This document shows, piece after piece, positions 13,924-22,743 of a stretch of DNA of 44,340 bases. The stretch covers positions 1 to 44,340 of the forward strand of contig NZ_QFOB01000021.1 of the NCBI RefSeq assembly GCF_003248515.1, given 5' to 3'. Origin of the DNA: Sphingomonas sp. (GTDB lineage Bacteria; Pseudomonadota; Alphaproteobacteria; Sphingomonadales; Sphingomonadaceae). The translations under genes and the position numbers were made by a program. Positions within the stretch are counted from its first letter, which is position 1. Each line of letters starts with the position of its first letter. Under the pieces are notes generated by a model. That model was not told where the DNA came from. It saw nothing but the letters and a program-made list of their open reading frames with translations, and ran no database searches.

Positions 13924-15330
13924 ATGCTCACCGACACGAAGATCCGCACCGCAAAACCGCGACCGAAAACCTACAAGCTCGCCGACGCCAATCGCCTCTT
14001 CCTGCTCGTTGCCCCCGGCGGCGGCAAATTGTGGCGCTGGAACTATGTCTACGACGGCCGGAACAAGACGATGGCGTTCGGCGCCTGGCCCCACGTCTCT
14101 CTCGCCGATGCCCGCGCCAGGCGCGACGAGGCGTTCACGATCCTGTGCGAAGGGCGGGACCCATCGGTCGCGAGACGGCTCCGGATTGAACAGAATATTG
14201 AGGCCGGCCGCCGGACCTTCGAGCGCGTGGCGCGCGAGTGGCATGAGAATGCCAAGGCGCAATGGGCGACCGTTCATGCAGCCGATGTACTGCGAAGCCT
14301 CGAGCGCGACATTTTCCCGGAGATCGGAACACTGCCGATCGCCGACCTCACACCGCCTCTCGTCCTCGCCGCGCTCCGCGAGGTGGAAGCGCGTGGCGCT
14401 ATCGAGACCGCAAAGCGCATCCGTCAGCGTATTTCGGCGGTCTTTGTCTATGCGATCGCGCAGGGCATCGCGGTAAACGATCCGGCCGAAAAACTCGGCG
14501 CCGTTCTCAAGCCTCTGCGCAAGGGGCGGCAGCCGGCCATCACCGAGCTCAAGCCGCTGCGCAAAATGATCATCAGGGCAGAGGAAGACGATGCCCGGCC
14601 GATCACGCGACTGGCGCTGCGCTTTCTCGCACTTACCGCGGTCCGGCCAAGCGAGTTGCGGGGTGCGTGCTGGAGCGAGTTCGAGGATCTGAACGGCAAG
14701 GCGCCACTCTGGCGGATACCTTCGGCACGAATGAAGGGCGATCTTGACCGCAAGGAGGAAACCGACGGGGATCACCTCGTGCCGCTGACGCCACAGGCGA
14801 TCTCCGTGCTCAAGGCGCTCTGGCCACTCACTGGCGGTGGCCCGCTCCTGTTCCCGAGCAACCGGCACATGCATCGTCCAATCAGCGAGAATGCGATCGG
14901 CTATCTGCTCAACCGGGCGGGCTATCACGGCCACCACGTGCCGCACGGCTTTCGCGCCGCTTTCTCGACCATCATGAACGAATGGGCAGAGCGTCATGGC
15001 AAGGATCACGACCGGAAGGTCATCGACCTCATGCTTGCTCACGTTCCCAAGGAGAAGGTGGAGGGGGTCTACAATCGTGCGGCCTACATGCCGCGCAGGC
15101 GCGAGCTCGCCGAGATATGGGCCAAATTGCTGAGCGAGGGACTGCCTGACCCGGCTGTGCTCGTGGAACGGCCGACGAAATCGGTCGAGGCGCATTCGCG
15201 CCGGAAGGTGCCTGCCCCCGTCGATCCGGACTTCAGATTTCCGACGCGTCTGAAGGTCGCGCCGACCACGCGATGGCAGTCTGGATCCAGCACGGCCCGC
15301 GCTGCGAAGCTCGCAGTCGGGCAGCATTGA
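13924..15330 (+). CDS. int: P4-type tyrosine recombinase/integrase
   Basis: A 468-residue integrase. The N-terminal DUF4102 arm-binding domain spans about 3-85 (KLADANRLFLLVAPGGGKLW, FGAWPHVSLADARARRDEA). The core-binding domain spans about 97-195 and the catalytic domain about 205-400. Catalytic residues appear complete: Arg241 (AVRPSELRG), probable Lys271, His341 and Arg344 (HGFRAAF), His373 (LAHVP) and Tyr388 (YNRAAY). A Ser/Lys/Arg-rich tail extends about 60 residues. The protein catalyses integration and excision, using the rdfS-like and/or the adjacent small HTH protein for directionality. The stop lies about 10-15 bases from the point where the neighbouring receptor gene is broken, which places the element end there. 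Confidence 0.9.
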   Translation: MLTDTKIRTAKPRPKTYKLADANRLFLLVAPGGGKLWRWNYVYDGRNKTMAFGAWPHVSLADARARRDEAFTILCEGRDPSVARRLRIEQNIEAGRRTFERVAREWHENAKAQWATVHAADVLRSLERDIFPEIGTLPIADLTPPLVLAALREVEARGAIETAKRIRQRISAVFVYAIAQGIAVNDPAEKLGAVLKPLRKGRQPAITELKPLRKMIIRAEEDDARPITRLALRFLALTAVRPSELRGACWSEFEDLNGKAPLWRIPSARMKGDLDRKEETDGDHLVPLTPQAISVLKALWPLTGGGPLLFPSNRHMHRPISENAIGYLLNRAGYHGHHVPHGFRAAFSTIMNEWAERHGKDHDRKVIDLMLAHVPKEKVEGVYNRAAYMPRRRELAEIWAKLLSEGLPDPAVLVERPTKSVEAHSRRKVPAPVDPDFRFPTRLKVAPTTRWQSGSSTARAAKLAVGQH

Positions 15331-16969
15331 CTTCATCAGACCGCAGCGTGAGCTGATCGGGATTGGCACCCCACAGTGAGCCGACATCAAGGCCGATGGC
15401 GGCCTCCAAACCTCGTACACGTGATTGATCGGCGTTTCTGTAGGTGCTCTGCCGAAGCGCCGTCGTCTCGGAGGTGATGACCGAAACGATGCGATTGCGC
15501 GTGTTGGCATGGAAATAGGTGAGGTCCGCGTAGAGTGGCCCTGCCGCATAGCCCATGCCCATATCGAAGCTCGTATTCCGCTCGGGCGCGAGATCTGGAT
15601 TGCCGGTGGTGACGCGCGTCTGACGACCGGCGACCTCGGTCGTGACGCCGGTGGTCTGGCTCCCCTGTGGCGGCGCAAAGGCACTGCCCGCCGATGCGTG
15701 CAGCCGCAATGCCGGCGTCAACTTGAACACCGCGCCACCGCGTGGACTCCAGACGTTGAAGCTCGTGCGGCTCCCGGTGAAGTTTGTCTTCAGGGGCGTG
15801 GGCAGCGTCTCGGAGACGATATGGTCATAGCGGGCCCCGGCCGTGACGATGATGCGGCCGTCGAGGAGCAACAGTGTGCCTTCGGCAAACCCAGCCTTGC
15901 TGTCACGATTCTCGTTGGGGCTGAACGGCGCGACCTGGGAGGTGGCGCTGAACGATTGCGGGCGAAGCTCGACCCGCTGCCAGTCAAAGCCATAGGTCAG
16001 GCTGAAGATCGGAGCGATCGCCCAGCTATCCTGCGCCTGCACGCCGCGATAGCGCGATATCGTGCGGCTGGACTGGTAGCTACTGGCCGTCGTGGGCACG
16101 ATTGTAATGTATCGATATACCTCGCGGGAGGCATAACCGACCAACTGGAAGCGATGATGTGCCGGCGTCACCACGAGCCGGGCATCACCGCCTACGCGAC
16201 GCAGTCGTGTATCGGCGGGGGTCTGGGGACTGAAGGAAACCGGGCCGGGCTGGCTGTTATTGAGTCGCGCGAAATCGACGCTGGCATCGAACCGCACGTT
16301 CGACGCGAGATCGGCACCGACCCGAGCCCGGCCGGAGAGACGCGAAAAGTCGCTGTTCGGGCGGGTCAGCCCGTAAGCGGTCTTGAAATCATCCCGCTGG
16401 TCGACATAGCCGAGCGAGGCATCGAAATCGGTCGAGCTGGTGATCGATCCGCCTATGCTGCCGTCACCGCGCAACGTGTCGAACGAACCGTAGCCGCCAC
16501 CAATCTGGCCATGGATCGGCCCTTTCGATCGCCGCGTGATGATATTGACGACGCCTCCCTCGGCCGACGCGCCATACAGCGCCGAAGACGGCCCCTTGAC
16601 GACCTCGATGCGGTCAATGCTTTCCGGCGCAATCGTCGTGAAGCTCGTCGAGCCCGAAGGCCGACCGTCCACCAAAGTAAGTGTGCGGGGGTTTATAGAG
16701 GACTCAAAGTCCGGGCGAAAACCGCGCAGGCCGACCCCGGCCAACCCGTTCGGATACTGAATTACGTCGACCCCGCTGGTCTTCTTCAGCTGATCGATGA
16801 AGGTGAGTCCGGGCGTGCGATCCAGAAGCTCCGCCGGCACGATTTCCATCGAGACAGGCACATCAGAGCGCCGCTGCGGCGTCCGCATGGCCGTGACCGT
16901 GATATCCTCTGCCGATTGCGCCAGGGCCGGGCCCGACATCAGCAACAGGCTGACCGCATAGGGCTTCAC
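15233..16969 (-). pseudogene. TonB-dependent receptor gene, 3' part removed at the element boundary
   Basis: An outer-membrane receptor with a short signal peptide (cleavage near ALAQ), a TonB-box-like EDITVTAM and a plug domain (about 33-150, RIEVVKGPSSALYGASAEGG). The beta-barrel runs to about residue 545 (GLDVGSLWGANPDQLTLR). After that the frame reads only the antisense of the integrase end and stops at 15233, so the last barrel strands and terminal aromatic residue are missing. The native sequence therefore ends at about 15,331-15,350. Start GTG 16969 has GGGGGA 6 bases upstream. The product can hardly fold as a closed barrel. The substrate is unknown; the family covers siderophores, cobalamin and sugars. 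Confidence 0.85.
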
Positions 16970-16992
16970 CAAAAATCCCCCAAATTCACTTT

Positions 16993-17004
16993 ATGATATA
17001 TCAT
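16993..17004. promoter_or_regulatory. 12-bp palindrome in the receptor promoter region
   Basis: ATGATATATCAT is a perfect palindrome 24 bases before the receptor start codon, in an AT-rich island. It fits an operator overlapping the promoter or transcript start. The cognate regulator is not identified. Confidence 0.4.
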
Positions 17005-17039
17005 CTCCTACACGGCGCGGCGCATTAATCAATGCGGGG

Positions 17040-17862
17040 GCGTTGTCAGATCTGCGGGGCAGCCGTTGACGAGGGCGGATGAGCCGCAAATCCCGCGCGA
17101 AGCCGCCTTCCCCATTTCGCTGCTTTAACTCCTCGCCTGCGATCCTCCGGCTCGTGGTGCTGATGTACGTCCGCTTCCCGCTGTCGCTGCGGAACATCGA
17201 GGATCTGCTGTCCGAACGGGGATCGACCTAAGCCACGAGACGATCCGCTTCTGGTGGAACCGCTTCGGCCAGATGTGCGCCGGCGAAGTGCGGCAGCGCC
17301 GGGTCAGCTACATGCGTGGCTTCCGCCAATGGCGCTGGCACCTCGATGAGGTGTTTGTGCAGATCAACTGCCAGACACACTATCTCTGGCGCGCGGTCGA
17401 TCACGAAGGTGAGCTCCTCGAGAGCTACCTCACCAAAACCAGGGATAAGAAGGCCGCCCTCGCCTTCATGGAGAAGACACTCAAGCGTAACGGCTCGCCC
17501 GAACGGATTACAACGGACGGGCTGCGATCCTATCAGGCCGCCATGCGCGAGCTTGGCAATGACGATCGGCAGGAGATCGGACAACACGCCAACAACCGGG
17601 TCGAGAACAGCCACTTGCCCTTCCGACGACAAGAACGGGCCATGCTCCGCTTCAGGCGCATGGCGAGCCTCCAGAAGTTCGCGTCGGTTCGAGCCAACGT
17701 CCACAACCACTTCAATCTCGAACGCCACCTCGTCGACCGAAGGATCTACAAGCTTCGCCGTTCAGCCGCCCTGGCCGACTGGCAAAATCTCGTGAGCTAG
17801 CTTGCCAGCTTCGAAGACCGACCGCATGTGTGGAGACGAGTTCGCATTAGATTGACGGCACG
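17040..17862 (+). mobile_element. IS6-family insertion sequence, copy 1, decayed
   Basis: The ends are related inverted repeats: left GCGTTGTCAGAT, right ATTGACGGCACG (inverse of CGTGCCGTCAAT). The length of about 820 bases is usual for the family. The content is one IS6-type DDE transposase gene with a frameshift. It is in the same orientation as the copies at 20861, 34036 and 41125. No clear target duplication was seen. Confidence 0.8.
17079..17800 (+). pseudogene. IS6-family transposase, frameshifted
   Basis: The reading starts MSRKSRAKPPSPF and continues VVLMYVRFPLSLRNIEDLLSERG, then meets TAA because one base is missing at about 17,212-17,220. The correct frame resumes as SHETIRFWWNRFGQM and runs intact to 17800. 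DDE-domain landmarks are WHLDEVFVQI (first Asp), TTDGLRSY (second Asp) and NRVENSHLPFRRQERAMLRF (Glu). All catalytic residues are present, but the N-terminal HTH part is out of frame. IS6 transposases are not known to need frameshifting, so this is most likely inactive. Confidence 0.8.
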
Positions 17863-18153
17863 TCCTGACCCTACGCCGCCAGCCTCAAAGATCGGTCTCC
17901 AGCAGGGAGAGCCCCGTTCGCGTTAGGGTCAGGACCGGGCCGGCCATGGTGATCAAGCAATTTGCGCCGCGTCTGACGAGGAATCGTCGGGCCGACATAG
18001 CGGCGCTGCCGGCGCGTCGGGAGCATTTCCGACAACCGGTCCGGTGGAAGCTGTCCTTCACGTTTTACCCCCAGCACGCGAATCTCCCCGCGCGGAACTA
18101 AGCTTCGGGCGGGGCCGGTCAATGCCCGAGGCGCCGTCATCGACGCCGGATGT

Positions 18154-19728
18154 TCAGGCGTTCGTCGATCCCAGTATGCCGGCCGCATCGGGCCGGGAAC
18201 CGCTTCGCTGCCAATAGTCGGCAAGCCCGATCGTCTCGGTCAATCGGGCGAAGCGGGCGTCGGCGCGGAACGGCGTGGTCGGCGGCGTGAAGAGGAAGCG
18301 GGTGTTTAGCCGTAGCCGGTCCGAATAGCTGCCCTGCTCGGCCGAGTAGCGCACATGATCGCCGGGCTTTCCGTCGAAGAAGTAGAGGTCGGCCATCGCG
18401 TAGGCCGCATCCACCCGGCCGAGGGCGGAAAGCAGTTCCACCCCGATTTCCTTGAACCCCGTCCCTTCCGCGGCGGCAGCGGTGATCGCCGCCTGCGCCG
18501 CGTTGATGTCCGCCACCGCCTTGCTGCCGAGCGCCCGCGCGCTGGCGAGGATGAGATCGAAATTCCAGGCGGGGATGCCGGGCGGCCGCCGCGATGCGTC
18601 CTCCACCATCGCCACCGCCTTCCCGGAGCGGCCGCTATAGGCGTAGGTCCAGAAGCGCGAGAACCAGATCTGATAGTTGCGCGGCCACAGCCGAAGCGCA
18701 TTATCGATCACGCGGTCGCCATCCGCCACCCGGCCGACCGCCCACATCAGATAGGATTGCCAGTAGAGCACGGACGGATTGTTCTGGATCCGCCGCTCGA
18801 TCGGCGAAAGCGCCGCCAGCGCATCCCGCATCCGGCCGACGCGCGCCAGCATACGCGACAGCCAGACGCACGCCTCATACTGGTCCGGCGCGTGCGCGAG
18901 CACGGCGCGCAGCGCGTTTTCGGAGGCGAGCCAGTTGCCGAAGGGCGGCAGCGCCATCGCCAGCGCGGCCGGCGCGCTGACATTCGATCGATCGATCGCC
19001 AGCGCATGCCGCGCATCCTCCTGCGCGGCGCGGGCCTCCTCGCGAGCCGTCGCGCCCGAGTTGAAATAATTCGCGTGGATCCGCGCGAGCGCCAGCGCGC
19101 CCCAGCTTTCGGCCTCGTCCGGCCGCCGCGACGCGGCCTCCTTCACCAGCGCCAACCCCCGCGCAGTCACCTCCGCCGTGCCGACCCGCGCAGCTTCAAG
19201 CCCTAGCGCGCGCAACTGATCGACAGAATCGGCCCGGCGCGGCCGCCAGATCGTCCAAGCGGCGGCCCCCACCGCCACCACGCCCGCGCCGCCGATCACC
19301 AGCCGGCGTGTCGGCCGACGGCCTGCGGGAGGCTCGGGCACATCCGGCGAAGCAGCCGCCTCCCCCTCCGCCACCGGAGCCGCCAAGGCGGCACTCTCGC
19401 TCAGCCGATACCCGACCTTCACCACCGTATCGACCTGGAACGACGCCTGCCCCACCGTCTCCGCCACGCGACGGATCACACCGATCGTCCGGTTGATCGC
19501 ATCCTCGCCGACGATGCGCCCGCCCCAGCAGGCCGCGATCATCTGTTCGCGCGTCACCACCTCGCCCGCGCGCTGCGCCAGCAGCACGAGCACCTGCATC
19601 ACGCGCGGCTCTAGCGTCTCGCGCTCATCGGCGCCGACCACCTCGCGGATGGCGGGCCGCGCCTCGATTAGACCCACCCGGAATGGCGCGGTTTCCCCCA
19701 GATTGATCGGCCGAATCTCCAGCGTCAC
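18154..19728 (-). CDS. CadC-like winged-helix regulator with membrane segment and TPR domain
   Basis: A 524-residue regulator. The OmpR/CadC-type winged helix covers about 25-115 (LEPRVMQVLVLLAQRAGEVV, IVGEDAINRTIGVIRRV). A Pro-rich linker follows, then one membrane segment at about 143-163. The C-terminal half is helical, probably TPR-like (ALARIHANYFNSGATAREEA, ALAIDRSNVSAPAALAMA). This design senses an extracytoplasmic or membrane signal and binds DNA directly. The target is unknown; the divergent PEP-CTERM gene is the nearest candidate. An ATG at 19728 begins a short N-terminal extension before the DNA-binding domain. Confidence 0.8.
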   Translation of the reverse strand: MTLEIRPINLGETAPFRVGLIEARPAIREVVGADERETLEPRVMQVLVLLAQRAGEVVTREQMIAACWGGRIVGEDAINRTIGVIRRVAETVGQASFQVDTVVKVGYRLSESAALAAPVAEGEAAASPDVPEPPAGRRPTRRLVIGGAGVVAVGAAAWTIWRPRRADSVDQLRALGLEAARVGTAEVTARGLALVKEAASRRPDEAESWGALALARIHANYFNSGATAREEARAAQEDARHALAIDRSNVSAPAALAMALPPFGNWLASENALRAVLAHAPDQYEACVWLSRMLARVGRMRDALAALSPIERRIQNNPSVLYWQSYLMWAVGRVADGDRVIDNALRLWPRNYQIWFSRFWTYAYSGRSGKAVAMVEDASRRPPGIPAWNFDLILASARALGSKAVADINAAQAAITAAAAEGTGFKEIGVELLSALGRVDAAYAMADLYFFDGKPGDHVRYSAEQGSYSDRLRLNTRFLFTPPTTPFRADARFARLTETIGLADYWQRSGSRPDAAGILGSTNA

Positions 19729-19937
19729 GCTCGCCCCGCTTTTCCGGTCGCTGCTTGGGCAAAAGCGGCGCCGCGATCAATCGCGCGTTCGCCCTCCCCT
19801 TCCGGCAAGCGGAGCGAAAGACGGCCAATGCGGCATGATCGGCTCTTCATCGGCTCTTCATCGTGTTGAAAACCTTGAGGCTACCGGCCCGTTAACCGAG
19901 ACCCGATCCGTCGGAACAATCTTCGGATGGGGGTTTC

Positions 19938-20627
19938 ATGAAGTATCTAGCTTTCGTCTTTGTGTCAGTCGCTCTTTCCGCCGGCTTCGTCGCAGCGCCC
20001 GCCCCGGCGGTCGTCACCACGCTCACTTTCAGCGGCAACATCTGTGGCGCCGCCGGCAATGAAGCCTGTGGCAACTACAGCCAGATCGGCGCGAACTATG
20101 GCGACAGCGCCACGGTCGACGTCCAGTATCGCTCGATTGCGACCAGCAGCGGCGCCACCTACGAGCCGTTCCTCAAATATTGGAGCCAGTATGGCGATCT
20201 GCCCGGCATCGTCTGGGGCGGAAACAGCATGACCGGCTATGCGTCCGAAATCAACATCCTGCCCGCGGCCGGCTATGAAGTGTCGCTGATCGGTTTCGAT
20301 TTCGCGACCTATCTGAACCGCTCGGCCACGGTGCCGTTCGCGATCACCGCGCTCGACGGCACCTCGATCTACAGCGGCACGCAGGGCACGTCCTCGCCCA
20401 CTCATGCCTCGCTGGCGCTCAACAGCGATTATTTCGCACAGGGCATCCGCCTCACCTGGGGGCCGGACGGCTATGATGTCGGGCTCGACAATATCGCGTT
20501 TGACGTGCGCGAGGCGAGCGCGGCGCCGGTGCCGGAGCCAGCGACCTGGGCGATGATGGTCGGCGGCTTCGGGCTGATCGGCAGCGCGCTGCGGCGACGC
20601 AAGGCAGTGACGATGCGCTTCGCCTGA
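19938..20627 (+). CDS. PEPxxWA-CTERM sorting-domain exported protein
   Basis: A 229-residue exported protein. A signal peptide spans about 1-24 (cleavage near APAPAVV). A beta-rich, Gly/Ser/Thr-rich central domain follows, with cysteines near its start. A C-terminal PEP-CTERM tripartite tail has VPEPATWAMM at about 198-207, a hydrophobic GGFGLIGSAL and a basic RRRK. Proteins with this tail are processed by an exosortase and are typical of Sphingomonadales exopolysaccharide or cell-surface systems. No exosortase is in the window. It is divergent from the CadC-like regulator and lies just left of an IS end fragment. Confidence 0.85.
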   Translation: MKYLAFVFVSVALSAGFVAAPAPAVVTTLTFSGNICGAAGNEACGNYSQIGANYGDSATVDVQYRSIATSSGATYEPFLKYWSQYGDLPGIVWGGNSMTGYASEINILPAAGYEVSLIGFDFATYLNRSATVPFAITALDGTSIYSGTQGTSSPTHASLALNSDYFAQGIRLTWGPDGYDVGLDNIAFDVREASAAPVPEPATWAMMVGGFGLIGSALRRRKAVTMRFA

Positions 20628-20696
20628 ACCGGGGTTCGGCCGTCGCACCTGCCCGGGCGGCCGCCGACCTTCACCGTGTCGCTCAATCCCGCGCGT

Positions 20697-20877
20697 GGCT
20701 CTGTCAGATCCGTGAGGCAGCCGTTAGTGACAGGGGTGTTGTCAAGCCAACGGAGCAGGCCATGATCACCGGGATGTCAGCACCGCGATCTCATCTGGCT
20801 AGTTGTCGCCCTCTACCCGCTGAAGGCGGGACCGCGTTGCTCTGACAATGCCTTCCAGACGGTACTGTCAGAGCAAC
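20697..20877. repeat. IS6 left-end fragment and 12-bp inverted repeat at the IS copy 2 junction
   Basis: GGCTCTGTCAGATC with GAGGCAGCCGTT (20697-20724) resembles the left end of IS copy 1 and then diverges. GTTGCTCTGACA (20836-20847) is the exact inverse of TGTCAGAGCAAC (20866-20877), the left end of copy 2. This looks like the scar of a nested or inverted insertion. Confidence 0.6.
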
Positions 20878-21702
20878 TTGGCAGGCGCGCCTCGCGCCTG
20901 GTAGCCGGGCGGGATGAGCCGCAGATCCCGGGCTAGGCCCGCCAGCCCGTTTCGCTAATTCAACTCGCCGCCGGAAGTGATCCGGCTCGTCGTGATGATG
21001 TATGTGCGCTTCCCGCTGTCGCTGCGGAACGTGGAAGACCGGCTGGCCGAGCGCGGGATCGACATCTGCCATGAAGACGGTGCGGCATTGGGTGGAACCG
21101 GTTCGGGCCGCTTTTTGCGGGCGAAATCCGCCGACAGCGGGTGAGCCGGATGCGGGGCTTCCGGCAGTGACGGTGGCACCTCGACGAGATGTACGTGAAG
21201 CTCATCGGCGAGATCGTCTACCTGTGGCGTGCGGTAGATCATGAAGGTGAGATCCTCGAGAGCTACATTACCCGCGAGCGAGACAAGAAGGCAGCCCTGC
21301 GTTTCATGAAGAAGCCACTCCGTCTGCATGGATCACCCGAGGCAGTCACCACGGATGGTCTGCGCTCCTACCGCGCTGCGATGACCGAGCTCGGCAACGC
21401 GGACAAGCAGGAGGTAGTGCGCTGGGCGACCAACCGGGTTGAGAACAGTCACCTCGCCTTCCGCAGACGAGAGCGGGCGATGCTGCGGTTTCGAAGAATG
21501 GCGAGCTTGCGGAAATTCGCCTCGGTCCACGCCAACGTGAACAACCACTTCAATCTCGAGCGCCACCTCGTCGACCGCCAGACCTACAAACTCCGCCGCT
21601 CGGCCCCCATGGCTGAGTGGCAAGACCTCATGGGCTAGGCCGCTAGTCTCAAAGACCGAGCCGCATCGTCTGGAGACGGGTTCGCATTAGACTGACAGCA
21701 CC
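20861..21702 (+). mobile_element. IS6-family insertion sequence, copy 2, decayed
   Basis: Left end GGTACTGTCAG and right end CTGACAGCACC match as inverted repeats with one mismatch. The length is about 842 bases. It carries one IS6-type transposase pseudogene. Direct orientation relative to copy 3 brackets the catabolic block 21,703-34,035. Confidence 0.82.
20914..21638 (+). pseudogene. IS6-family transposase with frameshift and nonsense codon
   Basis: The N-terminal part starts near 20914, then VIRLVVMMYVRFPLSLRNVE is readable. The frame is lost around 21,070-21,110. A TGA replaces the Trp codon of the RQWRW motif at about 21,170. Downstream, the frame from 21189 to 21638 is intact, with TTDGLRSYRAAM (second Asp) and NRVENSHLAFRRRERAMLRF (Glu). 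The first catalytic Asp, in WHLDEMYVK, lies just before that frame's first ATG. The gene is inactive. Confidence 0.8.
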
Positions 21703-21752
21703 CGGCGACCTAAGATTGCGGCTGAAAGATGCTGATGTCATGACGATGAAAG

Positions 21753-22697
21753 ATGAACGACAAAAAATCTGTTCCGCCGTTTGCCGCGTTGCGAGCGTTC
21801 GAAGCGTACGGCCGATTGGGCGGTTTCCGTAAAGCCGCACAAGCTCTCAGCGTTGATCATGCGGTCATCAGCCGCCATCTGCGGGCCTTGGAAGCAATCA
21901 TCGGCACGGCGCTGATCGAGCGGCAACGAGGCGCGGAGCATTGGCTCACTGCGGATGGTCGCGCCTATCATGCACGCATCTCCAAGGCGCTCGATGACAT
22001 TGCTGCGGCGACGGACGCCCTTCGCCATCGACATCAGGATCGCTTTTTGATCTGGTGCTCGCCCGGCTTCGCCAATAACTGGCTGCTGGAGCGCCTGATG
22101 GATTTCAACGCGCGCTTTCCGGCGATTGATCTTGCGTTGCGCCCCTCCGATGAACCCGTGAAATTCACGATCAATGAGGCTGACGGTGACATCCGCTATC
22201 TTAGAAACGGCGACGAAGCGCATTTGCCCGCGGGGCTCCGACGCGATGAGCTAGCCCGCCCGAATGTCTTTCCTGTGGCGAGCCCCCGGTTCGTAGCCAC
22301 AATGGAGGATCGGCTAAACACCGTGCATGACCTTCTCCAATTCCGACTGCTCCATGAGGACGGTGACCTTGAATGGCGCACCTGGCTCTCCGCCCACGGC
22401 ATTACGCATGATCGGCCGCTACCGGGGCCGCGCCTTTGGCACGCAAATACGACTATGGACGCGGCACGCAGCGGGCAAGGGATTGCGCTGACCAACCATT
22501 TTTTGCTCGCAAAGAGCCTGGAAGACGGCACGCTCGTCAAAGTGCTGCCGAGGCAGGAACCGCTGCGCCGAGTGGAATTAGGTGCCTATAATCTCATCGC
22601 CCGAGAGGATCGCTGGAACAATATCTCGCTGATCCGCTTCCGCCAGTGGATCCGGGAAGGCGTGCAAAAAAGCGGTCATTCTGAGGATGCGCAGTGA
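21753..22697 (+). CDS. LysR-family regulator, GcvA-like
   Basis: A 314-residue LysR-type regulator. The N-terminal winged HTH covers about 8-66 (LRAFEAYGRLGGFRKAAQAL, HAVISRHLRALEAIIGT). The effector-binding domain covers about 95-300 and has the GcvA-group pattern (LLERLMDFNARFPAIDLAL, ISLIRFRQWIREG). It begins about 50 bases from the right end of IS copy 2, so its native promoter may be lost or replaced. It is convergent with the first amidohydrolase gene. Likely targets are the divergent amidohydrolase and gab promoters; this is inferred from position only. Confidence 0.85.
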   Translation: MNDKKSVPPFAALRAFEAYGRLGGFRKAAQALSVDHAVISRHLRALEAIIGTALIERQRGAEHWLTADGRAYHARISKALDDIAAATDALRHRHQDRFLIWCSPGFANNWLLERLMDFNARFPAIDLALRPSDEPVKFTINEADGDIRYLRNGDEAHLPAGLRRDELARPNVFPVASPRFVATMEDRLNTVHDLLQFRLLHEDGDLEWRTWLSAHGITHDRPLPGPRLWHANTTMDAARSGQGIALTNHFLLAKSLEDGTLVKVLPRQEPLRRVELGAYNLIAREDRWNNISLIRFRQWIREGVQKSGHSEDAQ

Positions 22698-22743
22698 AGC
22701 TGACGGATAGAGGCCGGCCGTGTTCGGGCTGGCCTCATCCTTA

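Noticed and set aside
13678..15684. Very long open frame (668 codons) on the minus strand opposite the integrase
   Set aside because: It is antisense to a well-supported integrase, has no family features and no ribosome-binding site, and reflects high GC codon bias.
15425..16996. 523-codon plus-strand frame opposite the truncated receptor
   Set aside because: The minus-strand receptor is clear from plug and barrel motifs. The opposite frame has no recognisable domain.
17862..18153. Short frames between IS copy 1 and the CadC-like gene
   Set aside because: No start signals, no homology and low-complexity composition; treated as spacer.
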